The position numbers were made by a program, and so were the translations under genes. This document shows, piece after piece, positions 24,842-34,967 of a DNA stretch of 64,000 bases. Location: NCBI GenBank assembly GCA_030062745.1, contig CP099841.1:6693001-6757000 (forward strand), given 5' to 3'. This stretch comes from Capitulum mitella (lineage: Eukaryota; Arthropoda; Thecostraca; Pollicipedomorpha; Pollicipedidae). The notes under the pieces were generated by a model. That model saw only the letters and a program-made list of their open reading frames with translations. It was not told the origin of the DNA and ran no database searches. The stretch's first letter is position 1. Each line of letters begins with the position of its first letter.

Positions 24842-26435
24842 AGCAGGCGAGCCGGAGTCGGACCCCGACCCGACCCTACTGAAGGGACTGAAAACAGCTG
24901 CCGAGTGGGACTGTTCTTGGAATTACAGCGTTGATACGTAGTCCATAGTTTACTACTACGTTGGAGCAGACTTCGGCCGCATCGCGCAGTGTACTCTTGG
25001 GTGACTGTCTGGTGATGATCTGTCCGTGTTAGTGCTCTGTACGCCTGAGTATGCAGTAAACGACGTTGGCCTCATTGCTTTCTGCAGGATTTCGCTCCAA
25101 GCTCCGTAAGCTCTTGCATCTTTGGTTGTCTGTTTCAGTAAAGTGTGTAAACTTGCACGACATTTCATAGAACACGTAAGCACATTGCGCTATGCGCCAC
25201 ATGTTACCAATGAAATAAAATTTGCGTTTTCAATGATTGATTTAAGGTTGCACCTCCAAACCACCATTAGCCACGCATATCTGAAGCGGGATGTATAACA
25301 CAACTGATAAAAATATTTCACGTCTGCTTCAACTCCGCAATATTTTCTGCCGCTGTGAAATTACGGAACTATGTTTCTACGAGAGATTTGTCACGACGAC
25401 GGCTGCATACCTTTGACTAAGACAAACCAACATCAGGACATAAAGATGTATTGTACATTGCAAGTGTAATATTCCATGACTTGACGGGACCAGGAAAGAC
25501 ATATGTAGTCACCTGCATCGCAAATATTCGTTCGCCTAGTACAAGGCATGGAGTAAAGTTCACACACCTGTCTGAGCCGCATAACACCGTCAAGTGTACC
25601 GAGCTTCAATAATCAACAAATTCCTAGTAAGCATTGCCCGATGCATTGTGTTAGTCTCGCGCAATGCGTCCTGACCATCATGATTCGCAAACCAGACATG
25701 CACGTTGTACTAGCAAACTTACGAGCAGGCCTAACTCTTCGTTATGATCAGTTCAACCAAACCAACAGCTCGAAACAAACTCTTCATCTCGATCGTTTAC
25801 CAAAGTTCTTCGCGTACGTTACAAAAATCCCGTTAATCGAATGATCCTCGAGATCCACTGTCTTGTCGTAGACCTTCAGTCTAGTTCTCTCAAAAGCGAG
25901 GCGTATTTGGCTTCATCTTCGAGTACTCTGCAGATGCACGACACGGCAGAATTATAGGGCTGCTGCTTTGGGAACGCCTCAGTTTCCGCAGCGCGCGAGG
26001 TGCTCACCATTGTTCCCATTTGCCACAGCGGAGCGGAATTTCCCGCGAACTGATCCCGGGGAGAGGATCCCTAAGCTGGATCGGACTCGAAAATCCCCGG
26101 ATTCATGTAAAGCAATGCGGGTAACGGATGACTTCCCGTCGTTGCCAGCAGCTTAGTTCGGGGTGGCTCCACATCTTCTACCACGTCCAATCAAGATTGC
26201 TCCGTTCAGTCTGTGCTGGTTCCGGATGCGGTCAGAGCCAGCCATGATGTCCGCAATGTTCACTGCCGGGTTCAGTTAGGATTACCCCCTGGTTTGCTCA
26301 ATGTCATCCCAGTTCAGTGGCAGACATTGCCGCAGGTGCCATCAGCTCAGCCTGGAATATCATTTCGAGCCCGGTCAGTTCGGTCCCGGATGGCAGTCCA
26401 GATCCGAACAGTCGCAGTCCCGGGTCCGGTCGGCT
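24842..26435. other. Tail-to-tail intergenic region
   Basis: Lies between the stop codon of the plus-strand SLC6-like gene and the stop codon of the minus-strand protease. Apart from the AATAAA at 25214, I see no gene, repeat or RNA. It presumably holds both 3' untranslated regions. Confidence 0.55.
25214..25219 (+). promoter_or_regulatory. Candidate polyadenylation signal AATAAA
   Basis: AATAAA lies about 370 bases after the stop codon of the SLC6-like gene, on the same strand. It is the nearest good match I see downstream. Confidence 0.45.
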
Positions 26436-26594
26436 TCAGTCGCGGATGTTATCGCGGATCCAGTCGGCGCTGGTGGAGACTTTGTGGTAGATGCCAGGCT
26501 GGTGGTCCACGGCGCAGCCGAAGCCGGCTGACGTGATGCCTGCCAGCGTCCACCGGCCTCTGTCCCGCACTATCAGAGGTCCCCCGGAGTCGCC
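26436..26594 (-). CDS. Protease exon 9: catalytic Ser to stop
   Basis: Acceptor CCGCAG. Starts GDSGGPLIVRDRGRWTLAGI with catalytic Ser382, then SAGFGCAVDHQPGIYHKVST and DWIRDNIRD before TGA at 26438-26436. Confidence 0.95.
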   Translation of the reverse strand, partial: GDSGGPLIVRDRGRWTLAGITSAGFGCAVDHQPGIYHKVSTSADWIRDNIRD

Positions 26595-29500
26595 CTGCGG
26601 ATACAGAGATAAGAGATCAGGGTCTCCGGAGTCTTCCTGCGGATACGGAGATAGGAGATCAGAAGTCCCCGGAGTCTTCCTGCAGGTACAGATATGTCAG
26701 ATCAGAGGTACCCAGAGTCGCCCTATGGATACAGAGATGTGAGATCAGAGGTCTCCGGAGTCGCCCTGTCGATATGGAAGACACCTGAAATACGTGACGG
26801 TCCATCAGTCTCTGGTAACACCGTGTTGATACGCTGGATAACCAAAATTGTTATGTGTCATCACCAGACAGGTTTGCAGTTTCTCACCAGACAGGCGTCT
26901 CTCTGCCCGCCCTCGTGGCCGGCGCAGAACATCTCGGCGTGCAGCTGCAGGTCAATGTGCTTCTGGTAGTGCCACTGAAGGCAGTTCTGGTTGGTAATGA
27001 TGGGCACTGGCACCTTGTTCAGAATATTCGTCCCAGTTTTACCTGAAACACGATTGTCAAAGTTATTCGACGTTGCTTGTTTAAAGCCAGTATGAGACTT
27101 CCGTGGAAACACATATAGTATGAACCAAATTGAAGAAACCTGAAAGGCAGCGATCATCGCACCAGCTCCACTTGCAGTTTGTTCTCAATGTGATCCGATT
27201 TTTTTTTAGTATAATGTTTAGCGTAAGACTCCGTGTTAAGCACAGCTGGATGCGCGGGTTTTGAACCCCTCACTCGATCGTACATTTCCAAGAAAACGAT
27301 TGGTTTGGCGTCAGTTTTAACGAGGCGGAATGATAGAAACGGTCCTGTGGATGTTGGCCAGCCTTAATTCTTCGGTCCCTTGACTGCTGACCAGTCGAGC
27401 AGATCCCGAACGTCGAGGAGACTTGAACGCAAAGTCCAGGATTGACTTTGACATCGGCCTATTGACCGGACTAGAACGGTAAACGATTAAATGCTTAACG
27501 GTCCTGGCTGTAAAGTCTGAGTCGGGGCTGCACCACTTCTGTAGCCCTTTTCAGGGCCCTGCGGCCAAAACTGGTTCCGGCGTCGCGCCACTCACTGAAG
27601 GAGTTGTCGGTCTTGCCCCAGCCGGCGACGACAGCCATGTGGCCGGTGTAGTCGGCGTTGTCGGGCGGCAGGCAGATGGGCAGGATGTTCGGCCCGTAGT
27701 CCACCGGGTAATCGAGCCGCAACACCGCCACGTCAAACCTGCCCCAGAGGAGGAGGCCGCTGGCGTCAGGGAGCGCAAACGACGGCGCCAGACGTTTCAG
27801 GGTCCCGGGACTGGAGGAGGGTGTAAGAGCCGACCCCTCATGCCAATGACTGAGATGTACGGCGTGACACCACCGTGACACCAGCTTCCACTGAATTCAG
27901 ATTCATTTTGCTGGAGACTGCTTGTTCAGAACACATGCTAAGTCCGACGGACGGGGCAAGTGCGCTTTTTGTAAAACACTTAGACCGTATCTTCGGCAAA
28001 CGGCTGAAGCAAAATGAAAGGCGTTCAGAGAGGTAGCTACCGAAGAAATCACAAACAGAAACGGAACCACATCCATGCATCACTATCACCAGCAATTCAA
28101 AGAGATCTTTAAATTGGCATGGCTCAACACCCAGCCGCAGCATGACCACAATGAACAACCAATGTAACAAACAGCCCACACCACCACGCCTTCTGCCGCG
28201 GACAAAAACGCGCGATCGCCAGCCGTGCCCGTCGTTTCCTAATCTCGGCCGTCCGGCGGTCCCCACCTGTCCCGCCGGGCGAGCGTGAAGTGGAAGCGCT
28301 CACCTGTCCGGCTGGGTGAGCATGTAGTGGAAGCGTGGGTTGATGCGCACTTCGGCAACCGACCGCACCACGGACGGGTACGGCTCCGGATAGAAGCCCG
28401 TGTCCTTGGTGTCGTACTCTCCCAGGTGGATCTTGATGTCCTCCAGGTCAGCCCTGCGGCGATTCAGTGGCGTCATATGATGATGTCAGGTGGCGCTGGA
28501 CGCTGAACAGCCCGACGCACAGGTCGCCAAACAATGATTATCGGACCAAAATGCTGGAGAAAAGGGCTGGTATCAAACAAGACAACCTAGACTAGACAAC
28601 ACTAGAGAACTAAACTTAATTACTACATTTTTATGCCAAAGACAACCGACATTTAGGCCTTTAAGGCATTAAAGCTGCATCCACCTGCGTACGCTGTACC
28701 CATCTGTGTACGTTGTGTCCACCTGTACATTCTGTACCCACCTCTGACCGTGCTCCCGCCTGCGCATTCTATACTCACCTGTGGACGCAGTGGGCGGCCG
28801 TGACCACGTGCAGTCGGCTGACCAGCACGCCGCCGCACTGGTAGCCCAGGATGCGGATGTGCGCCTGCCAGGGCAGCTCACCATAGCTGGCCTCGTGACC
28901 GCCAATGATGCGTTTCTGGAGCCGGGGCTGCGTCAGCCCGCACTCTGCGCGGCAGAGGGGAGAGGGAGGGTTAGTGGGAAGCACGCGCCTGAGATGGGCG
29001 GTCCTCGATCCAGCCACTAGTCTGCTGTTCGTCAGGAGGGTCGACTGGCGACCGAACGGGGGCGATGTGACATGTTAGACATCTGTCCGGTGGCAATGGC
29101 CAGCCATTGACCATGCCAATCAGTCACATACAGGCCACGTTCTGACCACTCAGCACATACTGGTCATAATCTGACCGCTGAGTCACATACTGGCCACTCT
29201 CGGAGCGTTCAGTCACACACAGAATAACTGAGAATAAGAACATTCCGGCGAAGAAGTGATTTGCTTACAGATAACGGAATTTGGTGGACGAGCCGCTGTC
29301 TGCGTCATCAGCAAAAGGTGGTAGGAAGATTCGAGCTACCAGTGCCTATCCAACGCTAACCAGGGACGCAACATACAACAGATGATGAACTGGTCATTAG
29401 CTCGCGTATCGCTGACATGCGCGATAAAATTATAACGCGATCACTGGTCTGCACGTCGCTCAACTAAAGTAAAAACCAAACCAAAACAAAACCAAAACCA

Positions 29501-32500
29501 AAACAAAACCGAAACAAAACAAAAGGACTTTGTCCTATGTTGTACTATTTTCTCGTTTTCTGTACTATATTCTACGTCGTACTATTTTCTCGACGGGATT
29601 CACCCCGTTAGGATTTATTACGCTGGGACATACGACATCTATGGGCTAGGAAAACACCCTCCTGGAAGCTATGTGGTGGGCTAGTGATTATTATTTCCAC
29701 CACGACAACGCAGGAAGCAAGAAGACTAACTGATGTGGGCATGCGGGCACTAAACCCAACCGCCAGTGAAGAATTGTCGACCGAGCGTACCTCGCGTTAT
29801 GTGGGGAGCGTGTCTCCATTCCTTTCGCTTTTCACGCAACAATGATGCCGACATTGTCCACGTGTTCAACTCACGAAGAAGAACGACAAAGATGCCTACA
29901 GATCCGAGAGTGAAATGAAGATCCTTAAAAATGCGAAAGGCCGTTTTCACTGTCGGAACCGAGCCCTGACCGTTGTTCTCATTTGTCTTCTCAAATCAGA
30001 AACATCCATCTGCGAGCGCCGTGAGAATGTAGAGCCTCGAGCGAGCAGAAGTCGCCGGTCACAATGACAAGGCAGACTGTACAATTCTGCGACGTCGTTG
30101 ACCTGTCCAGAACGGCGCAGCTCAACCTCATCTGATGCCGAGAGCCGAGTGAGATCCACGTCGTATCACCACCGATCTAGCGCTAACGAGCGCCGAAACA
30201 GAAACCTCGCTCGATCTCCTGCCGCCCAGCCGGCCGACGGCCCGGGCGCTGACCTGGCGACTGGAAGGAGGATCCGGGGATCTCGTTGTAGCCCGGCTGC
30301 GGCGGGTACTCGCTCTGCTGGTAGCGCAGGTCGGCCTGCGCCGGCGGTGCCGTGGGCGCCGACAGGTGGTGGCGCGGCGGCCGCGGCCGGCGCGCTCCGC
30401 CGAAATGGCGCGTTCCTGGGGACGAGTCACGCAGGTTAGCGGCGTTAGGACGTCACTGTCCTGCCCGGGTTCCAAAGAATAAACATTTGCACCCACATCA
30501 CGGGTGCTGAGTAAGGCACGACGACTGGAACCGGTGCAGGCGGGAGCAAACAGGGCGCAATAGATAAACCACTATTTGACTGATGACGGAATGCCAATGA
30601 AGAAGGATTTGAACGCGAAATTCAAACATAACCATAGAAATCCCCGGAAAAATTGGGCAGTCACAAAGGTTGGCTAGGAAACATATCCATATTAAACCCC
30701 ATGACGGTATGGGGCATATGCTAACAACTGACGAACGTGGGAGTCATCAGTTACGCCTTTTTGTTGCTGGAATCAATACACCGGCATAACTAAGACAAGT
30801 GTCTTCGGTAAAGACCAAACTTCACGTAGCAAATATGTACTCATTTTAGTCAAGGCGACAATTTCAGAGCACTGAACGTTAAAATCCGGACCTAACGTTC
30901 GGCACAGTCCTCATACAGCGCAGAAACATGTCAGGCTGTTTGGTGATCGGAGCTACACTCACACTATTCAGCACTGCTTGCCCTGCTCGGTCACACCATA
31001 AACGTTGGACTGGGGCTCAAACTCTACTCAATCAGCGTGGAATGTGAAAGACGGCGGCGATGGGCGCGATAGTGGCTAAGCTCTAACCGCCCCACTTCGG
31101 AGGGACTCTGGTGACCTACTGGGGTCCTCGCCGACTGAAGGAGCCGCTACAGGTCTGTCGCCGCCTCATCACGCGCCATCTGCCATCTTCGCCACATTCG
31201 ATGACAGCTTTATTCACAGTGCAGTGGTTGCTGCAGATGTTGAGCGAAATGGCGCGGCAGGGCCCGTTTCGACAGCACGTCATCGGACCGCGTAACGAGC
31301 TTCGCAGCCGTGAGAGCGTCGCGATTGTTCCACACTCGTTTCGCGAACGTCTGTCTGTTGCCGTCGCTGGGACACCGCCTCGCTTGAGTGAGGGAACATG
31401 ACGTTGTGCTTCACAAATGGTCCTTGTGCAATGCCGGAAGGCCCTGACAACGCCCCCACTCCCATGCGTATGCATGAGAACAATCCGTGGTTTCATTTCT
31501 TGATACTAATGTATACGTACAACTAATGAATATGTTCGTGGCGAATAAAACAAACTGCGCATCGACTGAAAAGATTTGTGCATAGCGCGTTTCATCAGAA
31601 CGAGAATCGGTCAAACCGTTCCCAGTGCTGAGGTAATGAGGTGCGACCGCAGTCTCCAAGCGTCCCAGATAAATCCACCGCTTTACCTCCGGTGGTGGCG
31701 CCCACGGTCATAATAAACCTATAGCCGGTATACAGCGTCCCAAACGGCCCACCACTCCCCTGAGGCTCTGGTCCGCGCGGTACGCCGCCAGGCCGCATCA
31801 AATGACTGCCTCCTTTCTCCTGACCACGCTGACGGCTTCGCGTCTGGCCGAACAGACCTGGCGCGGGCTCTGGACCGTTCACTGCCGCCAGAGACCCACA
31901 CTGACCTACCATGACCCGGAGTTGACCCGCCATGACCCGCAGCCGGTCCCCTTGACCCGGCGCTGGCGCACCAGGACCCGCAGTCGACTCGGTTTGACCA
32001 AGGCTGGTGCGCCGTCGTCCGGGTATGACCTACTACTTCAGCCGCTGTGACCCACGCCGACCACACCACGACCCGGAGCTGACCCGCTGTGACCGGCGCT
32101 GGCCTGGCTCCAGTCTGATCGCGCCGGTCCGACGGCACCCACCAACCACGGAGGCGACCGTTTCCCACTGCCGGAGACCCACTCTGACCACACTGACCCA
32201 CCGTGACCAGCGCTGACCCGGCGCTGGCCTACCGTGACCCGTCGACGACCTGTCGGTGGCCTCACCGAAGCCGTGCGGCTGGCGTCGGAAGATAACACGG
32301 TGCGGCGCCGGCCGGATCGCCTTCAGCGGCAGGGCGAACGAGGGAAAGCGAAACCCTCTGTCGTGCCGGTGGCCGCTGAAGCGTTTCGTCGTCTCCGGCA
32401 GGCAGCACGAGTACAACAGGTTTCCGCAGTTGGGCATGATTTTGCCTGGAAGCAGACCGCAGACGTAAAGTGAGAGCGATGGCATGAAGGATGAAGTTCT

Positions 32501-34967
32501 GAAACGTGAGCAATGGCTTTACGGTGTGATAAATGGCCCGAGGCATCATCAGGAATTTTCAAAAGGGAAGCTGTTCAAGTGGCTGTGGGCTAGCCCAAGA
32601 TGTATTTGTAATTTCAACAAGACACCACTCCACAAAAATATCCCACAGTGGTTGCAAAACCCCTGGGATGGACAGTCATCCCAGCCCCCAGTGGTAACAG
32701 CCTTGCCACGGGCCTTGTTACGCAAGCTCGGCCGCAAGTGAAGGCACTCAGCTGATCCTACGACGCAGTTCCGGTGCCGACTTTTACTCCGGCACAGTGA
32801 AGGCACACAGCTGATCCTACGACGCAGCTGTCGGTGCAGACAGACGGTGCTCCATGGCAAGGCCGCAGCGCCACGCACGGCGTCCGCGACTCAATGGGGG
32901 ACCGGGCGTCAGACTCAGCTCACCTCCGGTGAATATGCAGGTGATGGAGAATGTGCACCGATAGAGCTCGCCATTGTGGAAGCAGGTGTTGGCCTGTCGC
33001 CGGCTGCGGCGGTGGGCGATGACTGGACGCGATGATGGCACCAACGAGGCTGGAACGCAGGCCGGACGCTGCTATACACGTGCTGACGCGCCAACACTGC
33101 ACGGCGGTGACGCAACCGGGGCACAATCGCGTCAAGCTGGCGCGGGTCACGTTAGTCAGCGCCCGGTGCGTCCAGGGCTTGAAGAGCGGAAACGGCAATA
33201 TCCGCCCTGACGCAATCCGGCTGTTCATCCGCATGACAGCGGTGATGAACTGCACGGTGGTCCCGGGAGCAGCCCACCACATTAGGCACGCGTGCAGGAA
33301 GCAGCGCCTGGTGCGCTGTCGCTATCTCCCGGGCTGACAGACTCCGAGACCGGTGGTTTGACCACGTTGACGGGAACCGGACGTGGATCCGGTTCCCACT
33401 TTCGTGAGCTGGGCGGTTTTGCCGGACTTTGCACCCACCGAGTGGATTTTTCAACTTTGAGAAAGCCTTTCCTTTCCCAACCTTTCCCCGGTTGGCGCCG
33501 TTTTCCTTAACGATTTTGCGGGTCGCGCTGGCGTTAACACAGATATAGTCCTTCATTTACGGGCTCCACGGGAGACTCCGTGAGATGAGCGGGAATTCCG
33601 TCGGCGCCGCTCCCGTTACTGCCCAGTCCACCGTGCGGCCACCAATCTCTGTTTACCCGCGCCGCAGTGACGTCACAGCCTGCCCGGTCAGCGGGCCGCC
33701 GCCTTTCACCCGTCACGTGACCGCCAGCGGCGATCCAGCGGGCGGCAGTAGGGCACAAATTTCACCCAGCCGCGGAGGGCTCTCCTCTCGCCGCCGGCCA
33801 CTCCGCCTCCACTGGACCGATCATCCGACGGCGGTCCGCTGCCAAACGCGGCCTCCGCCGGCTGCGCCGAGCAGAAGCGCCCCAGGCGGTGTGCCAGTAA
33901 CCTTGGCCGCGGCGCCGGCGCCGGCTGCGGCTCGATTTCACTGCCGGCTGAACCTCGCAAGATGAGCGCACCCTGCTAATTTATCGCCGCTGCTGACTTG
34001 CAAGGCGTTCAAGCGAGGCCTCACAGAAAGTTGATTTTCAACTAGCGAAAGTCTGCTGTCGGAGGGAGATCACAAGAGATTGACCGTTGCAGATGGTGGT
34101 GAATGTACTAGTTAACGGTATTAACATTCAGAGTTACGGCTCTTGCATGTCGACTCCGATGGACTGGAATGCGCTGTTAAGACCGACGCCAGCTTCATTC
34201 ACGCTAGAGATGACTAAACGTTTTCAGTGTACTCGCATGAACTTACCATTTCTGTGTGTTTAGTCGAACTGCCATTAGGCAGACTTCGCACTTAAACATT
34301 TTGGGGGAAAAGGTTCGTTTTACTCCAAAATGGCACTGACAAGATCCAACGTTACTCTTGTTTGCACGTTAATCAGATACAAGTGTCATAGATAACAGAT
34401 CCAACGCAACACGGGAAAATTTAGTCTCGTCCATCTCAATCCGTGAAACATTCCTATTCGTATACCATGCTGAAGACAGGGCGGTATGTTGCGTGGAAGG
34501 ATGCAGCAGAGGGGTGTTGACCAACCTAACCCAGCATTTCTAATGCCTCGAGGCGTCCGTCGGGTCAGGTGTCACCCACTTTCTCCGGCCGCCCTGACGC
34601 GTCACGTTCACGCGATACGCCGCCGTGGCTCTGTGAAAGGCTGCTCGCCCGCGACGCCGTCTCATGTGATCTGGCCTGCACGGTTCCTCGTCCGTCTTCG
34701 AGCGTCTGCCCTCTGGTCAGGTCCGGGCTCTGAGCTGGTGAAGGAACATGAAGATATTCTTTCACGTTCCGAGGGCGCGTCCGAGACGGACGCAAAATGC
34801 GGGAGAAACAGTGTGCGGCCTGAAACGGATGCGCGCACGACGCGCTCGGACCACAGCTTTCGTGATCGGTGAGACGTGTACTCACATGATATGTCGAGGG
34901 CCCGGCCGAGGGGCAGGTCACCTGAGATGGTCAGCAGTGTGATCAGCAGGCATGGCTGTATCCGCAT
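26436..34967 (-). CDS. Secreted trypsin-like serine protease (S1 family) zymogen, nine exons
   Basis: Joining 34967-34886, 33022-32924, 32445-32266, 30415-30254, 28944-28779, 28453-28304, 27738-27596, 27042-26888 and 26594-26436 gives 1296 bases, 431 residues plus stop. Every junction is GT-AG with matching phase. Order: signal peptide (1 to about 23); six-Cys module (Cys41, 50, 56, 67, 74, 75); low-complexity linker (about 80-175); activation site KR186|IIGG; S1 domain 187-431. The catalytic triad is complete: His226 in TAAHC, Asp282 in DVAVL, Ser382 in GDSGGP. Asp376, six residues before the Ser, predicts cleavage after Lys or Arg. Cys176 probably pairs with Cys302, keeping the light chain attached. 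Similar six-Cys modules precede S1 domains in insect secreted proteases; the substrate cannot be told. Leu379 replaces the common Gln before GDSGGP. Confidence is high for the S1 exons and moderate for exon 1. Confidence 0.9.
26572..26790. repeat. About 43-bp tandem repeat across the exon 9 acceptor, 5 units
   Basis: The first unit is the real splice acceptor and the start of exon 9; four more units lie upstream in the intron (towards 26790). Units keep ATCTCTGTATCC-like sequence and a GACTCCGGGG-like core on the minus strand. Most retain an AG at the acceptor position and a GACTC core that matches the codons around the catalytic Ser. Confidence 0.85.
26888..27042 (-). CDS. Protease exon 8: S1 pocket Asp
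   Basis: Acceptor TTTCAG and donor GTGAGA. Encodes NKVPVPIITNQNC, then MFCAGHEGGQRDACL; Asp376 is the specificity-pocket residue. Confidence 0.95.
27596..27738 (-). CDS. Protease exon 7: catalytic Asp
   Basis: Acceptor GGGGCAG and donor GTGAGT. Encodes FDVAVLRLDYP with catalytic Asp282, then ILPICLPP and VVAGWGKT. Confidence 0.95.
28262..28335. repeat. 37-bp tandem duplication across the exon 6 donor
   Basis: The last 32 or so coding bases of exon 6 plus AGGTGAG are repeated once inside the intron (GGAAGCG at 28292 and 28329 on the plus strand). The intronic copy ends in AG|GTGGGG, a possible decoy donor 37 bases downstream. Its use would shift the frame. Confidence 0.85.
28304..28453 (-). 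CDS. Protease exon 6
   Basis: Acceptor GCCGCAG and donor GTGAGC. Encodes ADLEDIKIHLGEYDTKDTGF, then SVAEVRINPRFHY, the segment between the catalytic His and Asp of S1 proteases. Confidence 0.93.
28685..28780. repeat. About 20-bp tandem repeat beside the exon 5 donor
   Basis: Read on the minus strand, five or six units such as AGGTGGGTACAGAATG follow the true donor CAG|GTGAGT, and several keep AG|GTGG or AG|GTGGGT. The array therefore looks like a multiplied 5' splice site. Confidence 0.7.
28779..28944 (-). CDS. Protease exon 5: activation site and catalytic His
   Basis: Acceptor GCGCAG and donor GTGAGT. Encodes Cys176, the KR|IIGG activation cleavage, the PWQAHI strand and VVTAAHC with catalytic His226. 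Confidence 0.95.
29080..29230. repeat. Short degenerate tandem repeat in protease intron 4
   Basis: CAGTCACATAC, TGGTCATAATCTGACC and related words recur every 25-30 bp. An A/C-rich run made of AAACC and AAAAC words follows at about 29470-29525. Neither has a coding frame. Confidence 0.65.
30254..30415 (-). CDS. Protease exon 4: Pro/Gln/Tyr-rich linker
   Basis: Acceptor CCCCAG and donor GTCAGC. The frame that joins both neighbours has an Arg/Pro-rich start, then QADLRYQQSEYPPQPGYN. It ends SFQSPE just before Cys176. Low complexity makes this exon less certain than those of the protease domain. Confidence 0.72.
31880..32230. repeat. Degenerate tandem repeat in protease intron 3
   Basis: Words such as TGACCCGC, CTGACCCGCTGTGACC and CACTGACCCACCGTGACC recur every 10-30 bp. 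The array starts within about 40 bp of the exon 3 donor and fades away from it, so it may have grown from donor-side sequence. Confidence 0.65.
32266..32445 (-). CDS. Protease exon 3: second half of the six-Cys module and linker
   Basis: Acceptor CTTCCAG and donor GTGAGG. Encodes KIMPNCGNLLYSCCLPE, the last three cysteines, then a basic, Phe/Arg-rich linker. The Gly codon split between exons 2 and 3 joins in frame. Confidence 0.82.
32737..32854. repeat. 59-bp tandem duplication in protease intron 2
   Basis: The phrase AGCTGATCCTACGACGCAG occurs twice with a 59-bp offset, each time preceded by GTGAAGGCAC. It lies between exons 3 and 2 and has no coding frame. Confidence 0.8.
32924..33022 (-). 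CDS. Protease exon 2: first half of the six-Cys module
   Basis: Acceptor CGTCCAG and donor GTGAGC. Encodes an Arg-rich stretch (HRRSRRQ, a possible furin-like site) followed by NTCFHNGELYRCTFSITC, with three of the six cysteines. Confidence 0.82.
33023..34885. other. Protease intron 1
   Basis: Runs from exon 1 to exon 2. It includes a GC-rich patch at about 33590-33960 and open frames on both strands that I judge non-coding. No repeat or RNA gene was recognised. Confidence 0.5.
34886..34967 (-). CDS. Protease exon 1: signal peptide
   Basis: The start Met at 34967 opens MRIQPCLLITLLTIS, a typical signal-peptide core, and the exon ends at a strong GTGAGT donor after ATATCAT. The frame is open further upstream, so an earlier Met is possible, but this Met gives the secretion signal. 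Phase 1 fits exon 2. Confidence 0.7.

Noticed and set aside
27241-27330. B-box-like GGGTTCAAAACCC on the minus strand
   Set aside because: No A box at proper spacing and no stems; it lies in a protease intron.
29325-29385. tRNA-like stretch on the minus strand (TGGTTAGCGTTGG ... AGCTCGAATC)
   Set aside because: The boxes are too close and too degenerate, no cloverleaf can be drawn, and the nearby A-rich run is on the wrong side for a SINE tail.
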